Part shown: positions 18,385 through 26,014 of the stretch, piece after piece
Layout: each line of letters begins with the position of its first letter
How positions within the stretch are numbered: the stretch's first letter is position 1
Source of the DNA: Chryseobacterium angstadtii
GTDB lineage: Bacteria > Bacteroidota > Bacteroidia > Flavobacteriales > Weeksellaceae
Assembly (NCBI RefSeq): GCF_001045465.1
Contig: NZ_LFND01000002.1
Span: forward strand, 496,001 to 560,000
DNA length: 64,000 nt
Direction of reading: 5' to 3'
Translations under genes and position numbers: made by a program
Notes under the pieces: generated by a model
Databases searched by the model: none
What the model was told of the DNA's origin: nothing
The model's input: the letters and a program-made list of their open reading frames with translations, nothing else

Positions 18385-20019
18385 ATGAAATACATCTTAC
18401 TTACCCTTATTTCAGCAATGCTGCTGTCTGTTTCCTGGCCAACTTACGGAGTTCCGTTCTTCATATTTTTTGCTCTTGTTCCTCTTTTGATGATGGAACA
18501 CGGAATATCTAAATTTTCCACTTACAAAAGAAAAAGCTGGATGGTTTTTGGGCTTTCCTACCTTTGTTTTGTGATCTGGAATATTGTGACCACCGGATGG
18601 CTTTACGGATCTAAAAACCCAGACGGAAGCCACTCTATGATGGCCGTTGTATTCCCCGTACTTGTCAATTCTCTTCTGTATTCACTTGTATTCCAATGTT
18701 ATCATTGGTACAAAAATGCTCAGGGAACTTATTGGGGCTTAGCATTCCTGATCGCCATATGGATGAGTTTCGAAAAATTCCACCTGAACTGGGAACTCAC
18801 ATGGCCATGGCTGAATCTGGGAAATGTATTTTCAGATTATCCTAAACTTATACAATGGTATGACACCCTGGGAGCTACCGGCGGAAGCTTCTGGATATTG
18901 CTCATCAATGTTTTAATTTTCTATACTTTAAGAATCTGGGAAGCCGGAAGAAAAAGGAAAGACCTTATCAAAAACACTTCTATTGTAGCTGCTTTAATCG
19001 TTCTTCCGATGATTATTTCATTAGTCAAATACAATAATTTCGATGAAAAACCTTCCGGACAGGTCAATGTTCTGATGCTGCAGCCCGATCTTGATCCATA
19101 TGCTGAAAAATATTCCAAAGACAGCCTTACCATTGAAAACGATCTTTTAAGTTTAGCAGAAAATAATTCAAAAGGAAAAATTGATTATTATATTGCTCCG
19201 GAAACGGCACTTCCGGGAAGAGGATCTATCTCGGAGACCGCTTTTGAAAAAAGTCTGCTTTTAAATAACATCAAAGGATTCTTATCAAAACATCCCGGAT
19301 CTGTTTTTGCAACAGGAATTTCTTCACACCGTTTCTATAAAAATCAGGAAAATATTCCGAAAGAAGCTTACCAAATCAATCCCGAACTTTGGGTTGAAAG
19401 TTACAATACCGCTATTCAGATTGCACCCCAGGAAAAAGTTCAGGTATACCATAAAGGAAAACTGGTTCCCGGTGTAGAAATCTTCCCCTATATGAGTGTT
19501 TTAAAACCTCTTTTGGGAGATGCTATGATAAATCTGGGCGGAACGGTTGCTTCTTTAGGAGTTGATAAAGAAAGAAAATCATTTTCAAATCCTTACAACA
19601 AAGGCCGCATGGCACCCATCATCTGCTACGAAAGCATCTATGGTGAATTTACTACGGAATACGTAAAAAAAGGAGCTAATTTCTTCGGTATCATGACCAA
19701 CGATTCCTGGTGGGGCGTAACCGAAGGACACAAACAGCTTCTATCTTATGCAAAACTGAGAGCCATTGAAAGCCGAAGAGAAATTGCCCGTGCTGCCAAC
19801 AGCGGTATTTCAGCGCACATCAATGCAAAAGGAGAAGTGACCGCCGATACTTTCTACGGTGACCAGACCACTCTGTTTGCAAAAGTGAATCTGTATGAAA
19901 CCATGACTTTCTACACAAGAGCCGGAGATATTTTATCGAGATTCTCTATTTTCTCACTAGGATTTTTGCTGTTTTACTTTTTAATTGAAAAGTTCAGAAG
20001 CAAAATGAAGAAATCATAA
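18385..20019 (+). CDS. lnt: Apolipoprotein N-acyltransferase
   Basis: 544 aa. N-terminal half has about seven hydrophobic helices; the C-terminal half is a nitrilase-like domain facing the periplasm, ending with one more helix (FSIFSLGFLLFYFLIE). The catalytic Glu-Lys-Cys triad is visible in APETALPG, HKGKLVPGVEIFPY and PIICYESIYGE. It adds the third acyl chain to lipoproteins at the inner membrane. It matches the abundance of lipoproteins in this window. Confidence 0.95.
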   Translation: MKYILLTLISAMLLSVSWPTYGVPFFIFFALVPLLMMEHGISKFSTYKRKSWMVFGLSYLCFVIWNIVTTGWLYGSKNPDGSHSMMAVVFPVLVNSLLYSLVFQCYHWYKNAQGTYWGLAFLIAIWMSFEKFHLNWELTWPWLNLGNVFSDYPKLIQWYDTLGATGGSFWILLINVLIFYTLRIWEAGRKRKDLIKNTSIVAALIVLPMIISLVKYNNFDEKPSGQVNVLMLQPDLDPYAEKYSKDSLTIENDLLSLAENNSKGKIDYYIAPETALPGRGSISETAFEKSLLLNNIKGFLSKHPGSVFATGISSHRFYKNQENIPKEAYQINPELWVESYNTAIQIAPQEKVQVYHKGKLVPGVEIFPYMSVLKPLLGDAMINLGGTVASLGVDKERKSFSNPYNKGRMAPIICYESIYGEFTTEYVKKGANFFGIMTNDSWWGVTEGHKQLLSYAKLRAIESRREIARAANSGISAHINAKGEVTADTFYGDQTTLFAKVNLYETMTFYTRAGDILSRFSIFSLGFLLFYFLIEKFRSKMKKS

Positions 20020-20395
20020 TTTTTTTTGAGATAAACAACACCCATTATTGACCCCAATACTATCCGCAAACATCTGTGTACACCTGTGAAATCCGTGGTT
20101 AAAAAATTTCAACCACAAAAGTCACAAAAGCTTTTTGAGTATTTTAGTTTTTTAAGTTAAATGCTGAATGCGAAAAGACCACACAAGTTTAAAAAAAATC
20201 AGAGATTTTTAATGCGTACAATAAGTCTAAGATAATTAGGTACAATTACCAATAGTGATTGGCCCACCAAACATTCCACTCCGCTGGAGGGGGTGGCGAA
20301 AATTCAAAGAATTTTTGACGGGGTGGTTCAGCATAAAACAAAGAAAAGCCAGCTGGACGGCTGGCTTTTTCACTAACTAATAGAACGTCTCAGTA
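20020..20395. repeat. Intergenic region with dispersed repeat and terminator
   Basis: 376 nt between convergent genes. 20071-20220 carries the dispersed repeat (AACCACAAAAGTCACAAAAG and flanks) shared with 46676-46840. About 20262-20335 is a GC-richer block (GGAGGGGGTGGCG onward) that differs from its surroundings; it is open as a 41-codon GTG frame (20255-20380) but that frame runs through the terminator, so I do not call a gene. Confidence 0.6.
20344..20369. terminator. Bidirectional terminator between lnt and T9SS cargo gene
   Basis: Perfect 10-bp stem AAAAGCCAGC / GCTGGCTTTT with a 6-nt loop, between convergent genes; T-runs on both strands. Confidence 0.85.
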
Positions 20396-22108
20396 TTATT
20401 TAATCATGAGTTTGTGAGTAGTTATCTCGTTTTTAATTTTCAGTTTCAGCATATAAACTCCTTTCGGAATCTGAGATACATTGACAGACTGGTCGTTATT
20501 TAAAACAACATTCAGCTTTCTGCCATCCATAGAATACATTTCAACATCAGACACTTTTTCTCCTTTAATGAATACTTTCTCGGAAGCAGGATTCGGATAA
20601 ATTGAAATCTGGCTCTTAACAGCTACATCCCGTGTGCTTAATGTATTTTGAACAGAAGCATCAGAAAATGCCTTTGAAGCATCTATTGATTTCACACTCC
20701 AATACACATTTTGGATGGAAGGATCAAGATCCAGGAACCATGAAGGTGTTGTTACTACATATTTAGCAATATTGGCTGCTCCGGGAGTAGAACCTACTGT
20801 GATTTCGTAGCGTAAAGCATTGACCGGGGTTTTATCATCAGAGGCGCCGCTCCATGAAAATTTAAAACGGTTTCCGGTCTTAGTAACATTAAGGACTGTT
20901 GGAGGTACGGGTTTCAGATTAACTTCAGGAGAAGTATTTTTGAAAATTTTGGTAAGTGAAGGTAGGCCCGGATCTGCCCAATCAAATCCGGCCAATAAAA
21001 CATCCAGACGGTGGTTATTGTCAAAGTCAAATAAATTCACAAAACCCGGACCTCCTAAATTATGCAGTCCTGTAAGTATATTTTCAGTAAAAGTTTGAGT
21101 TGAAGGATTGTATAAAAACGCTTTTACAACAGCATCATGATTTTCATCATTTCCGGAAACAATAAAATCATAATAACCGTCATTATTCAAATCACCCGTT
21201 GTTACAGCCGGGTCGGCAATCTCGGGAACATTAATCTGCTGTGCATTCAGGTGACCTGTTCCATCATTCATCAGAACAGCGAAGTACCCAACATAGTTAT
21301 TATCAGCCCCGGAAATAACGATATCCTGGTAACCGTCCGCATTAAAATCTGCAAAATCCATTTTCCCGCTTGTCAGGGAAGCCAGATCCTGCGAAAATGT
21401 TAGAGTTCCGCCCTGATTCAGATAGACTTTCCCCGTAGGAACATCATTAGCCGCTACGCCTAAAACAATAAGATCCAAAAGGTTATCATTATTAAGGTCT
21501 ACCAACTTAAAGCTTCCGTTTTGGGTTCCCGGCATCCATTCTCTGAAATATTCGAAATCGGTTCCGATATTTTTGTAAAAATCCAGATTGTTTACAAAGC
21601 CAACTCCATCCACATACTGCGTTCCGTTGATAGCATAATCCAGCTTACCATCGTTATTGAAATCAAAAGCTTCCAGAGATCCGTAAATTTTTCCGGCAAG
21701 ATCTGCATCCTTTACGAAGCCGGTTCCTGTATTGCGGAATCTGTAGTGTTTATAATTAACTATGTCATTATAGCTTAATCCTGTGGAAATAATATCCAGA
21801 AGACCATCATTATTAAAATCCATGAATTTGATATCTCCCAGATGGGTTGCATCAACTCCGAGGTTAGCATAAGGCACCAGAGAAGTCCCGTCATTTTTGT
21901 ATACTTCGTTAAAAGAGACATCCGAGCTTCCATCTCCATCACTGTCAATCGCTCCGTTGATCACTACATCCAGCTTTCCATCGCCATCCATATCTGCAGC
22001 ATCAGCGGCACCGTAATAAAAATTTTTCATACCAGTCTGGATTTCAGAATAGTCCTGAGCCATCAGCCCTACAGGAAGCATAGATAAAAGAATACAAATC
22101 CTCTTCAT
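20396..22108 (-). CDS. T9SS cargo protein with FG-GAP/VCBS repeats
   Basis: About 570 aa from the ATG at 22108, which gives the signal peptide MKRICILLSMLPVGLMAQ; a longer frame upstream adds an unlikely N-terminus. About eight FG-GAP/VCBS-type blade repeats with Ca-binding loops (DMDGDGKLD, DFNNDGLLD, DLNNDNLLD, DFNADGYQD, DLNNDGYYD) cover residues 35-380 and predict a beta-propeller. A fibronectin-like domain follows, then a type A sorting domain (ISIYPNPASEKVFIKG to THKLMIK). Secreted, likely surface adhesion or binding; ligand unknown. Confidence 0.9.
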   Translation of the reverse strand: MKRICILLSMLPVGLMAQDYSEIQTGMKNFYYGAADAADMDGDGKLDVVINGAIDSDGDGSSDVSFNEVYKNDGTSLVPYANLGVDATHLGDIKFMDFNNDGLLDIISTGLSYNDIVNYKHYRFRNTGTGFVKDADLAGKIYGSLEAFDFNNDGKLDYAINGTQYVDGVGFVNNLDFYKNIGTDFEYFREWMPGTQNGSFKLVDLNNDNLLDLIVLGVAANDVPTGKVYLNQGGTLTFSQDLASLTSGKMDFADFNADGYQDIVISGADNNYVGYFAVLMNDGTGHLNAQQINVPEIADPAVTTGDLNNDGYYDFIVSGNDENHDAVVKAFLYNPSTQTFTENILTGLHNLGGPGFVNLFDFDNNHRLDVLLAGFDWADPGLPSLTKIFKNTSPEVNLKPVPPTVLNVTKTGNRFKFSWSGASDDKTPVNALRYEITVGSTPGAANIAKYVVTTPSWFLDLDPSIQNVYWSVKSIDASKAFSDASVQNTLSTRDVAVKSQISIYPNPASEKVFIKGEKVSDVEMYSMDGRKLNVVLNNDQSVNVSQIPKGVYMLKLKIKNEITTHKLMIK

Positions 22109-22281
22109 TTTATTTTTATTTAGATTAATTAAAAACAAAGATACTGTATTCAGATTTTCTCCGGGCTGAAATTGTACATGAAATATATCAGTCACTTGCC
22201 TGAGCCCGTTTTAGGATTTATTTTATTTTAAAAAATCATGATTATTAATCAACCAGTTATTTGCAAATATTTTCCAAAAGA

Positions 22282-22313
22282 TTTGTCTATCTAAAAAATT
22301 CTTCGTTATTTTG
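22282..22313 (+). promoter_or_regulatory. Promoter of the rpmB operon
   Basis: TTTG at 22282-22285, 21-nt spacer, TATTTTG at 22307-22313 (one base short of TAnnTTTG), 36 nt before rpmB. Confidence 0.45.
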
Positions 22314-22349
22314 CACTCTCAAATATTATACAAATAAGAACATCGAGAT

Positions 22350-22592
22350 ATGTCAAGAATTTGCCAAATAACAGGAAAGCGTGCAATGGTTGGTAACAAC
22401 GTTTCTCACGCTAATAACAAAACGAAGCGTCGTTTTGAAATTAACTTATTAGAGAAGAAATTTTACCTTCCGGAGCAAGATAAGCACGTAACACTGAAAG
22501 TATCAGCTCATGGATTGAGAGTGATTAACAAGATTGGAATCGAGGAAGCTATTGAAAGAGCTACTAGAAACGGATTGATTAAAAAGAATTAA
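22350..22592 (+). CDS. rpmB: 50S ribosomal protein L28
   Basis: 80 aa. Begins [20 protein letters not shown], the L28 signature, with [10 protein letters not shown] and [19 protein letters not shown]. Component of the large subunit. First gene of a three-gene ribosomal protein operon with rpmG (6 nt) and the bL38-like gene. Confidence 0.97.
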   Translation: MSRICQITGKRAMVGNNVSHANNKTKRRFEINLLEKKFYLPEQDKHVTLKVSAHGLRVINKIGIEEAIERATRNGLIKKN

Positions 22593-22598
22593 TAAATC

Positions 22599-22781
22599 AT
22601 GGCAAAAAAAGGAAATAGAGTTCAAGTAATCCTTGAATGTACAGAGCACAAAGAGAGCGGAATGCCAGGAATGTCAAGATACATTTCTACTAAGAATAAA
22701 AAGAACACTACAGAGAGATTAGAGCTTAAAAAGTACAATCCTGTTCTTAAAAGATCTACCCTTCACAAAGAAATCAAGTAA
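22599..22781 (+). CDS. rpmG: 50S ribosomal protein L33
   Basis: 60 aa. [18 protein letters not shown] and [22 protein letters not shown] are the L33 core. The zinc-ribbon CxxC pairs of some L33 forms are absent, so this is the zinc-independent type. Confidence 0.96.
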   Translation: MAKKGNRVQVILECTEHKESGMPGMSRYISTKNKKNTTERLELKKYNPVLKRSTLHKEIK

Positions 22782-22800
22782 TTTATAAATATAATTTACC

Positions 22801-22953
22801 ATGGCAAAGAAAGTAGTAGCAACCCTACAAAGCGGACAGTCAAAAAAAATGACTAAAGTGGTGAAAATGGTTAAGTCATCTAAGTCAGGTGCTTACGTTT
22901 TCGAAGAAAAAGTAATGAATGCAGACGAAGTAGACGGTTATTTGAAGAAATAA
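22801..22953 (+). CDS. DUF4295 family small ribosomal protein (bL38-like)
   Basis: 50 aa, very basic: begins MAKKVVATLQSGQSKKMTKV and ends NADEVDGYLKK. This is the DUF4295 family, found next to rpmB-rpmG in Bacteroidota. From memory, the Flavobacterium johnsoniae ribosome structure named this family bL38. 19 nt after rpmG and before a terminator, so it closes the operon. Confidence 0.88.
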   Translation: MAKKVVATLQSGQSKKMTKVVKMVKSSKSGAYVFEEKVMNADEVDGYLKK

Positions 22954-22975
22954 TCTCCGCTTTATTTACAATATA

Positions 22976-23008
22976 AAAAAAACTACTCATTTTTTGGGTA
23001 GTTTTTTT
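22976..23008 (+). terminator. Terminator of the ribosomal protein operon
   Basis: AAAAAACTACTC / GGGTAGTTTTTT hairpin with T-run, 22 nt after the last stop. Its 3' half is repeated almost exactly at 24111-24127. Confidence 0.85.
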
Positions 23009-23011
23009 GTA

Positions 23012-23019
23012 TATCTTCG
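23012..23019 (+). promoter_or_regulatory. -7 box of the PqqB-like gene
   Basis: TATCTTCG, one mismatch to TAnnTTTG, 21 nt before the ATG at 23041 and directly behind the terminator. Confidence 0.35.
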
Positions 23020-23040
23020 TTTCTTAAAAAATATAAGAAA

Positions 23041-23997
23041 ATGAAACAGATGTTCACTCTGTTGCTGGGTATGATGGTCACCTGCCAGACTTATCAATCA
23101 CAAACTGTTCAAAATAAAAATTTATCCGCAAAAGGGGTAAAACTTATTGTATTAGGAAACGTGCAGGATGCTGGTTCACCACAGATCGGCTGTACAAAGG
23201 AATGTTGTGCAGATCTCTGGAAACATCCTCAACAGGATAGAAAAGTAGCTTCCATAGGCGTAGCAGATTACAACTTACAGAAAACCTATATTTTTGATGC
23301 TACCCCGGACTTCACCCAACAGGTTCAGTTGCTGCAGGCAAGTTTAGGCATCCCTGAAAAAACAGCCCCGGATGGTGTATTCATTACCCACGCTCATATT
23401 GGTCACTATACAGGATTGATGTATTTAGGAAAAGAAGCTATGAATTCTAAAAACGTTCCGGTATATACAATGCCTAAGCTTAAAGTTTTTTTTGAAACTA
23501 ACGGACCCTGGTCTCAGCTGGTGAAACTCAACAATATTACTCTACAGGAGATGCAGAATGAAACTCCTGTAAAGCTCAGTACCAATTTAGAAGTAACTCC
23601 TGTACAGGTGCCCCACCGCGATGAATACTCAGAAACAGTAGGCTATATCATTAAAGGGCCTCATAAGAAAGCACTCTTTATCCCGGACATTGATAAGTGG
23701 AATAAGTGGAAACACAGCATTACAGAATATATTAAAAACGTAGACTATGCTTTTCTGGACGCCACGTTTTACGATGCAGAAGAAATAGGAAACAGAAATA
23801 TGGCAGACATCCCCCATCCCTTCGTTATAGAAAGTATGGAGCTTTTCAAAAACTTATCCCCGAAAGAAAAGAAAAAAGTTTTCTTTATCCATTTTAATCA
23901 CACCAATAAAATCCTGCGTACTGACAGTGAACAGAGCCGACAGGTTTTAAAAAACGGTTTTAATATCGCAAGGCTTGGTGATGAAGTGGAACTTTAA
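23041..23997 (+). CDS. Exported MBL-fold metallo-hydrolase, PqqB-like
   Basis: 318 aa with an N-terminal signal (MKQMFTLLLGMMVTCQTYQSQ). The metallo-beta-lactamase fold and the opening LIVLGNVQDAGSPQIGC resemble PqqB. A Cys cluster GCTKECC follows. The metal motif reads FITHAHIGHYTG: the Asp of HxHxDH is Gly. Other candidate ligands are VPHRDE, DATFYD and FIHFNHTN. No PQQ genes are nearby, and it is exported, so a PQQ role is unlikely. Followed by a terminator and an exported RidA gene. Confidence 0.8.
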   Translation: MKQMFTLLLGMMVTCQTYQSQTVQNKNLSAKGVKLIVLGNVQDAGSPQIGCTKECCADLWKHPQQDRKVASIGVADYNLQKTYIFDATPDFTQQVQLLQASLGIPEKTAPDGVFITHAHIGHYTGLMYLGKEAMNSKNVPVYTMPKLKVFFETNGPWSQLVKLNNITLQEMQNETPVKLSTNLEVTPVQVPHRDEYSETVGYIIKGPHKKALFIPDIDKWNKWKHSITEYIKNVDYAFLDATFYDAEEIGNRNMADIPHPFVIESMELFKNLSPKEKKKVFFIHFNHTNKILRTDSEQSRQVLKNGFNIARLGDEVEL

Positions 23998-24094
23998 TCT
24001 TCGGGAATACCCATAAAAACACAATGAAAATGCCGGTGTTGATTATAAAAAGGCAGACTCCTATTAAAAATCATTATTCCTTTATAGACAATCT

Positions 24095-24125
24095 AAAAAA
24101 CCACTTATATTTTGGGTAGTTTTTT
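24095..24125 (+). terminator. Terminator after the PqqB-like gene
   Basis: AAAAAACCAC / GTAGTTTTTT with one mismatch, then T-run. Shares TTTTGGGTAGTTTTTTTGT with the terminator at 22976-23008. Confidence 0.65.
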
Positions 24126-24128
24126 TGT

Positions 24129-24136
24129 TATCTTTG
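24129..24136 (+). promoter_or_regulatory. -7 box of the exported RidA gene
   Basis: TATCTTTG, exact TAnnTTTG. It lies downstream of an in-frame start at 24125, which rules that start out in favour of ATG 24173. Confidence 0.55.
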
Positions 24137-24172
24137 TTCACCGGATTATTAATCAATCAAATATGTATTAAT

Positions 24173-24640
24173 ATGAAAAAGATTTTTATTCTGGTTTTCA
24201 CAGAACTATTTCTACTGTCATTCGGTCAGAAAAAGATGAGCAATATAGAATATAAAAACTCGCCGGAAGTTTTTACCATTAAAGGGCTTTCACAATCAAC
24301 CAGTATTGACTGTGGACCTTCCAAAATGATCTTACTCTCCGGGCAGGTTCCGCTGGATGCCGCCGGAAATATTGTTGGAAACGATGTCGAAAAACAGACG
24401 GTACAGGTTTTTAAAAACATAGAAAGTATCCTGAAAGCATACGGAGCAACAGGAAAAGATATTATAAAACTGGGAATCTTTATCACCGATATTTCCAAAA
24501 CACCGGATTTTAGAAAAGTCCGTGATCTGTATATCAACCTTCAAAATCCTCCCGTGAGCAGCCTTGTGGAAGTAAGCCGTCTCTTCAGAGATGATGTACT
24601 GATAGAAGTAGAAGCTACGGCAGTTATAAAAAACAAATAA
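24173..24640 (+). CDS. RidA-family protein with signal peptide
   Basis: About 155 aa from ATG 24173. The N-terminus MKKIFILVFTELFLLSFGQ is a signal peptide, so this is a periplasmic or exported RidA. The family core is clear: MILLSGQVPLDAAGNIVGND, VFKNIESILKAYGATGKDIIK (in parts), VEVSRLFRDDVLIEVEATAVI. The Arg in VSRLFRDDVLIEVEA is at the site used by cytosolic RidA to bind imines. Cytosolic RidA hydrolyses reactive enamines; the exported form has no known substrate. ftsY starts 9 nt later. Confidence 0.88.
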   Translation: MKKIFILVFTELFLLSFGQKKMSNIEYKNSPEVFTIKGLSQSTSIDCGPSKMILLSGQVPLDAAGNIVGNDVEKQTVQVFKNIESILKAYGATGKDIIKLGIFITDISKTPDFRKVRDLYINLQNPPVSSLVEVSRLFRDDVLIEVEATAVIKNK

Positions 24641-24649
24641 GAATGAACT

Positions 24650-25603
24650 ATGAGTTGGTTTAAAAATATTTTTAAAAAAGAAGAAAAAGAAACTTTAGAC
24701 AAAGGTCTGGAAAAATCCAGCCAGGGTTTCTTTGAAAAAATGACGAAGGCCGTAGTCGGTAAAAGCAAAGTAGACGATGAAGTACTGGACAACCTGGAAG
24801 AAATACTGATTGCATCCGATGTAGGTGCTTCTACAACCATTAAAATCATAGAAAGAATTGAAGAGCGTGTAGCCCGCGATAAATACGTAGGGGTAAGCGA
24901 ACTTGACGATATTCTACGTGAAGAGATCTCAGGACTGCTTCTTGAAAATCCTCATGCAGGGACAGGAAATATAGATACTTCCAAAAAGCCATACGTTATT
25001 ATGGTAGTAGGTGTGAATGGTGTAGGAAAGACTACAACCATCGGAAAACTGGCTCACCAGTTCAAATCCGAAGGGAAAAAAGTAGTTTTGGGTGCCGCAG
25101 ATACCTTCAGGGCCGCAGCGGTAGACCAGCTTACTATATGGAGTGAAAGAGTGGGTGTTCCTATTGTAAAACAGGAGATGGGATCAGACCCGGCTTCTGT
25201 AGCTTTTGATACCGTTCAGAGTGCTGCTGCACAAAATGCAGATGTGGTGATTATTGATACGGCTGGAAGGCTTCACAATAAAATCAACCTGATGAATGAG
25301 CTTTCCAAGATTAAAAGAGTAATGCAGAAGGTGATTCCTGATGCTCCTCATGAGATCCTTCTGGTTCTGGACGGTTCTACGGGACAGAATGCATTCGAAC
25401 AGGCCAAACAGTTTACAGCAGCTACGGAAGTAAACGCTTTAGCCGTAACCAAACTGGACGGAACAGCCAAAGGTGGTGTGGTAATAGGTATATCAGATCA
25501 GTTCCAGATTCCGGTAAAATATATTGGTGTAGGAGAAAAGATGCAGGACCTTCAGCTTTTCAATGGTACGGAATTTGTTGACTCATTTTTCAAGAAAAGA
25601 TGA
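24650..25603 (+). CDS. ftsY: Signal recognition particle receptor FtsY
   Basis: 317 aa. Short acidic/basic N-terminus followed by the NG domain without a long acidic A region. GTPase motifs: GVNGVGKTTTIGKLA (G1), DTFRAAAVDQL, DTAGRL (G3), TKLDGTAKGG (G4) and the terminal GVGEKMQDLQLF. Docks SRP-ribosome complexes at the inner membrane for cotranslational insertion. Confidence 0.97.
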   Translation: MSWFKNIFKKEEKETLDKGLEKSSQGFFEKMTKAVVGKSKVDDEVLDNLEEILIASDVGASTTIKIIERIEERVARDKYVGVSELDDILREEISGLLLENPHAGTGNIDTSKKPYVIMVVGVNGVGKTTTIGKLAHQFKSEGKKVVLGAADTFRAAAVDQLTIWSERVGVPIVKQEMGSDPASVAFDTVQSAAAQNADVVIIDTAGRLHNKINLMNELSKIKRVMQKVIPDAPHEILLVLDGSTGQNAFEQAKQFTAATEVNALAVTKLDGTAKGGVVIGISDQFQIPVKYIGVGEKMQDLQLFNGTEFVDSFFKKR

Positions 25604-25672
25604 TTCATATCATGTTTTCCCTTAACTTAGTAAACAAATCAATATATATTAACATTTAAAAAATTTGCAACT

Positions 25673-25933
25673 ATGGGAATTTTAACATGGATTATTTTCG
25701 GACTACTGGCTGGAGCCATCGCAAAAATGATTATGCCGGGTAGCCAGGGAGGCGGCTGGCTGATTACAATCATATTGGGAATTGTAGGAGCTTTCGTGGG
25801 TGGTGCAATAGGAGTTTACATCCTGCACTGGGGAGACGTTACTTCATTCTGGAACCCAAGAAGTTGGATTCTGGCTATCGGAGGCGCTTTAATTGTTCTC
25901 TGGATCTACGGAATGGCTACAAAGAAAAGCTAA
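25673..25933 (+). CDS. GlsB/YeaQ/YmgE-family membrane protein
   Basis: 86 aa with three hydrophobic segments. MGILTWIIFGLLAGAIAKMI and the Gly-rich GGGWLITIILGIVGAFVGG are typical of the transglycosylase-associated/GlsB family. Small inner-membrane proteins often induced by stress; biochemical role unknown. Followed by a strong terminator. Confidence 0.88.
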   Translation: MGILTWIIFGLLAGAIAKMIMPGSQGGGWLITIILGIVGAFVGGAIGVYILHWGDVTSFWNPRSWILAIGGALIVLWIYGMATKKS

Positions 25934-25952
25934 CACGGACAGATAAAAAATA

Positions 25953-25985
25953 AAATCCCGGCGCTGAAATTCAGTCCCGGGATTT
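25953..25985. terminator. Bidirectional terminator between glsB-like gene and sppA
   Basis: Stem AAATCCCGG / CCGGGATTT with a 15-nt loop, then T-run; lies between convergent genes. Confidence 0.85.
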
Positions 25986-26014
25986 TTTGTACAATATAAT
26001 TTAGTTGAGTTTGT

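Noticed and set aside
20255-20380. 41-codon GTG frame with PLRWRGWRKFKEFLTGWF
   Set aside because: It runs through the bidirectional terminator at 20344-20369, has no promoter or usual start, and the block looks like repeat DNA. Kept only as a note in the intergenic feature.
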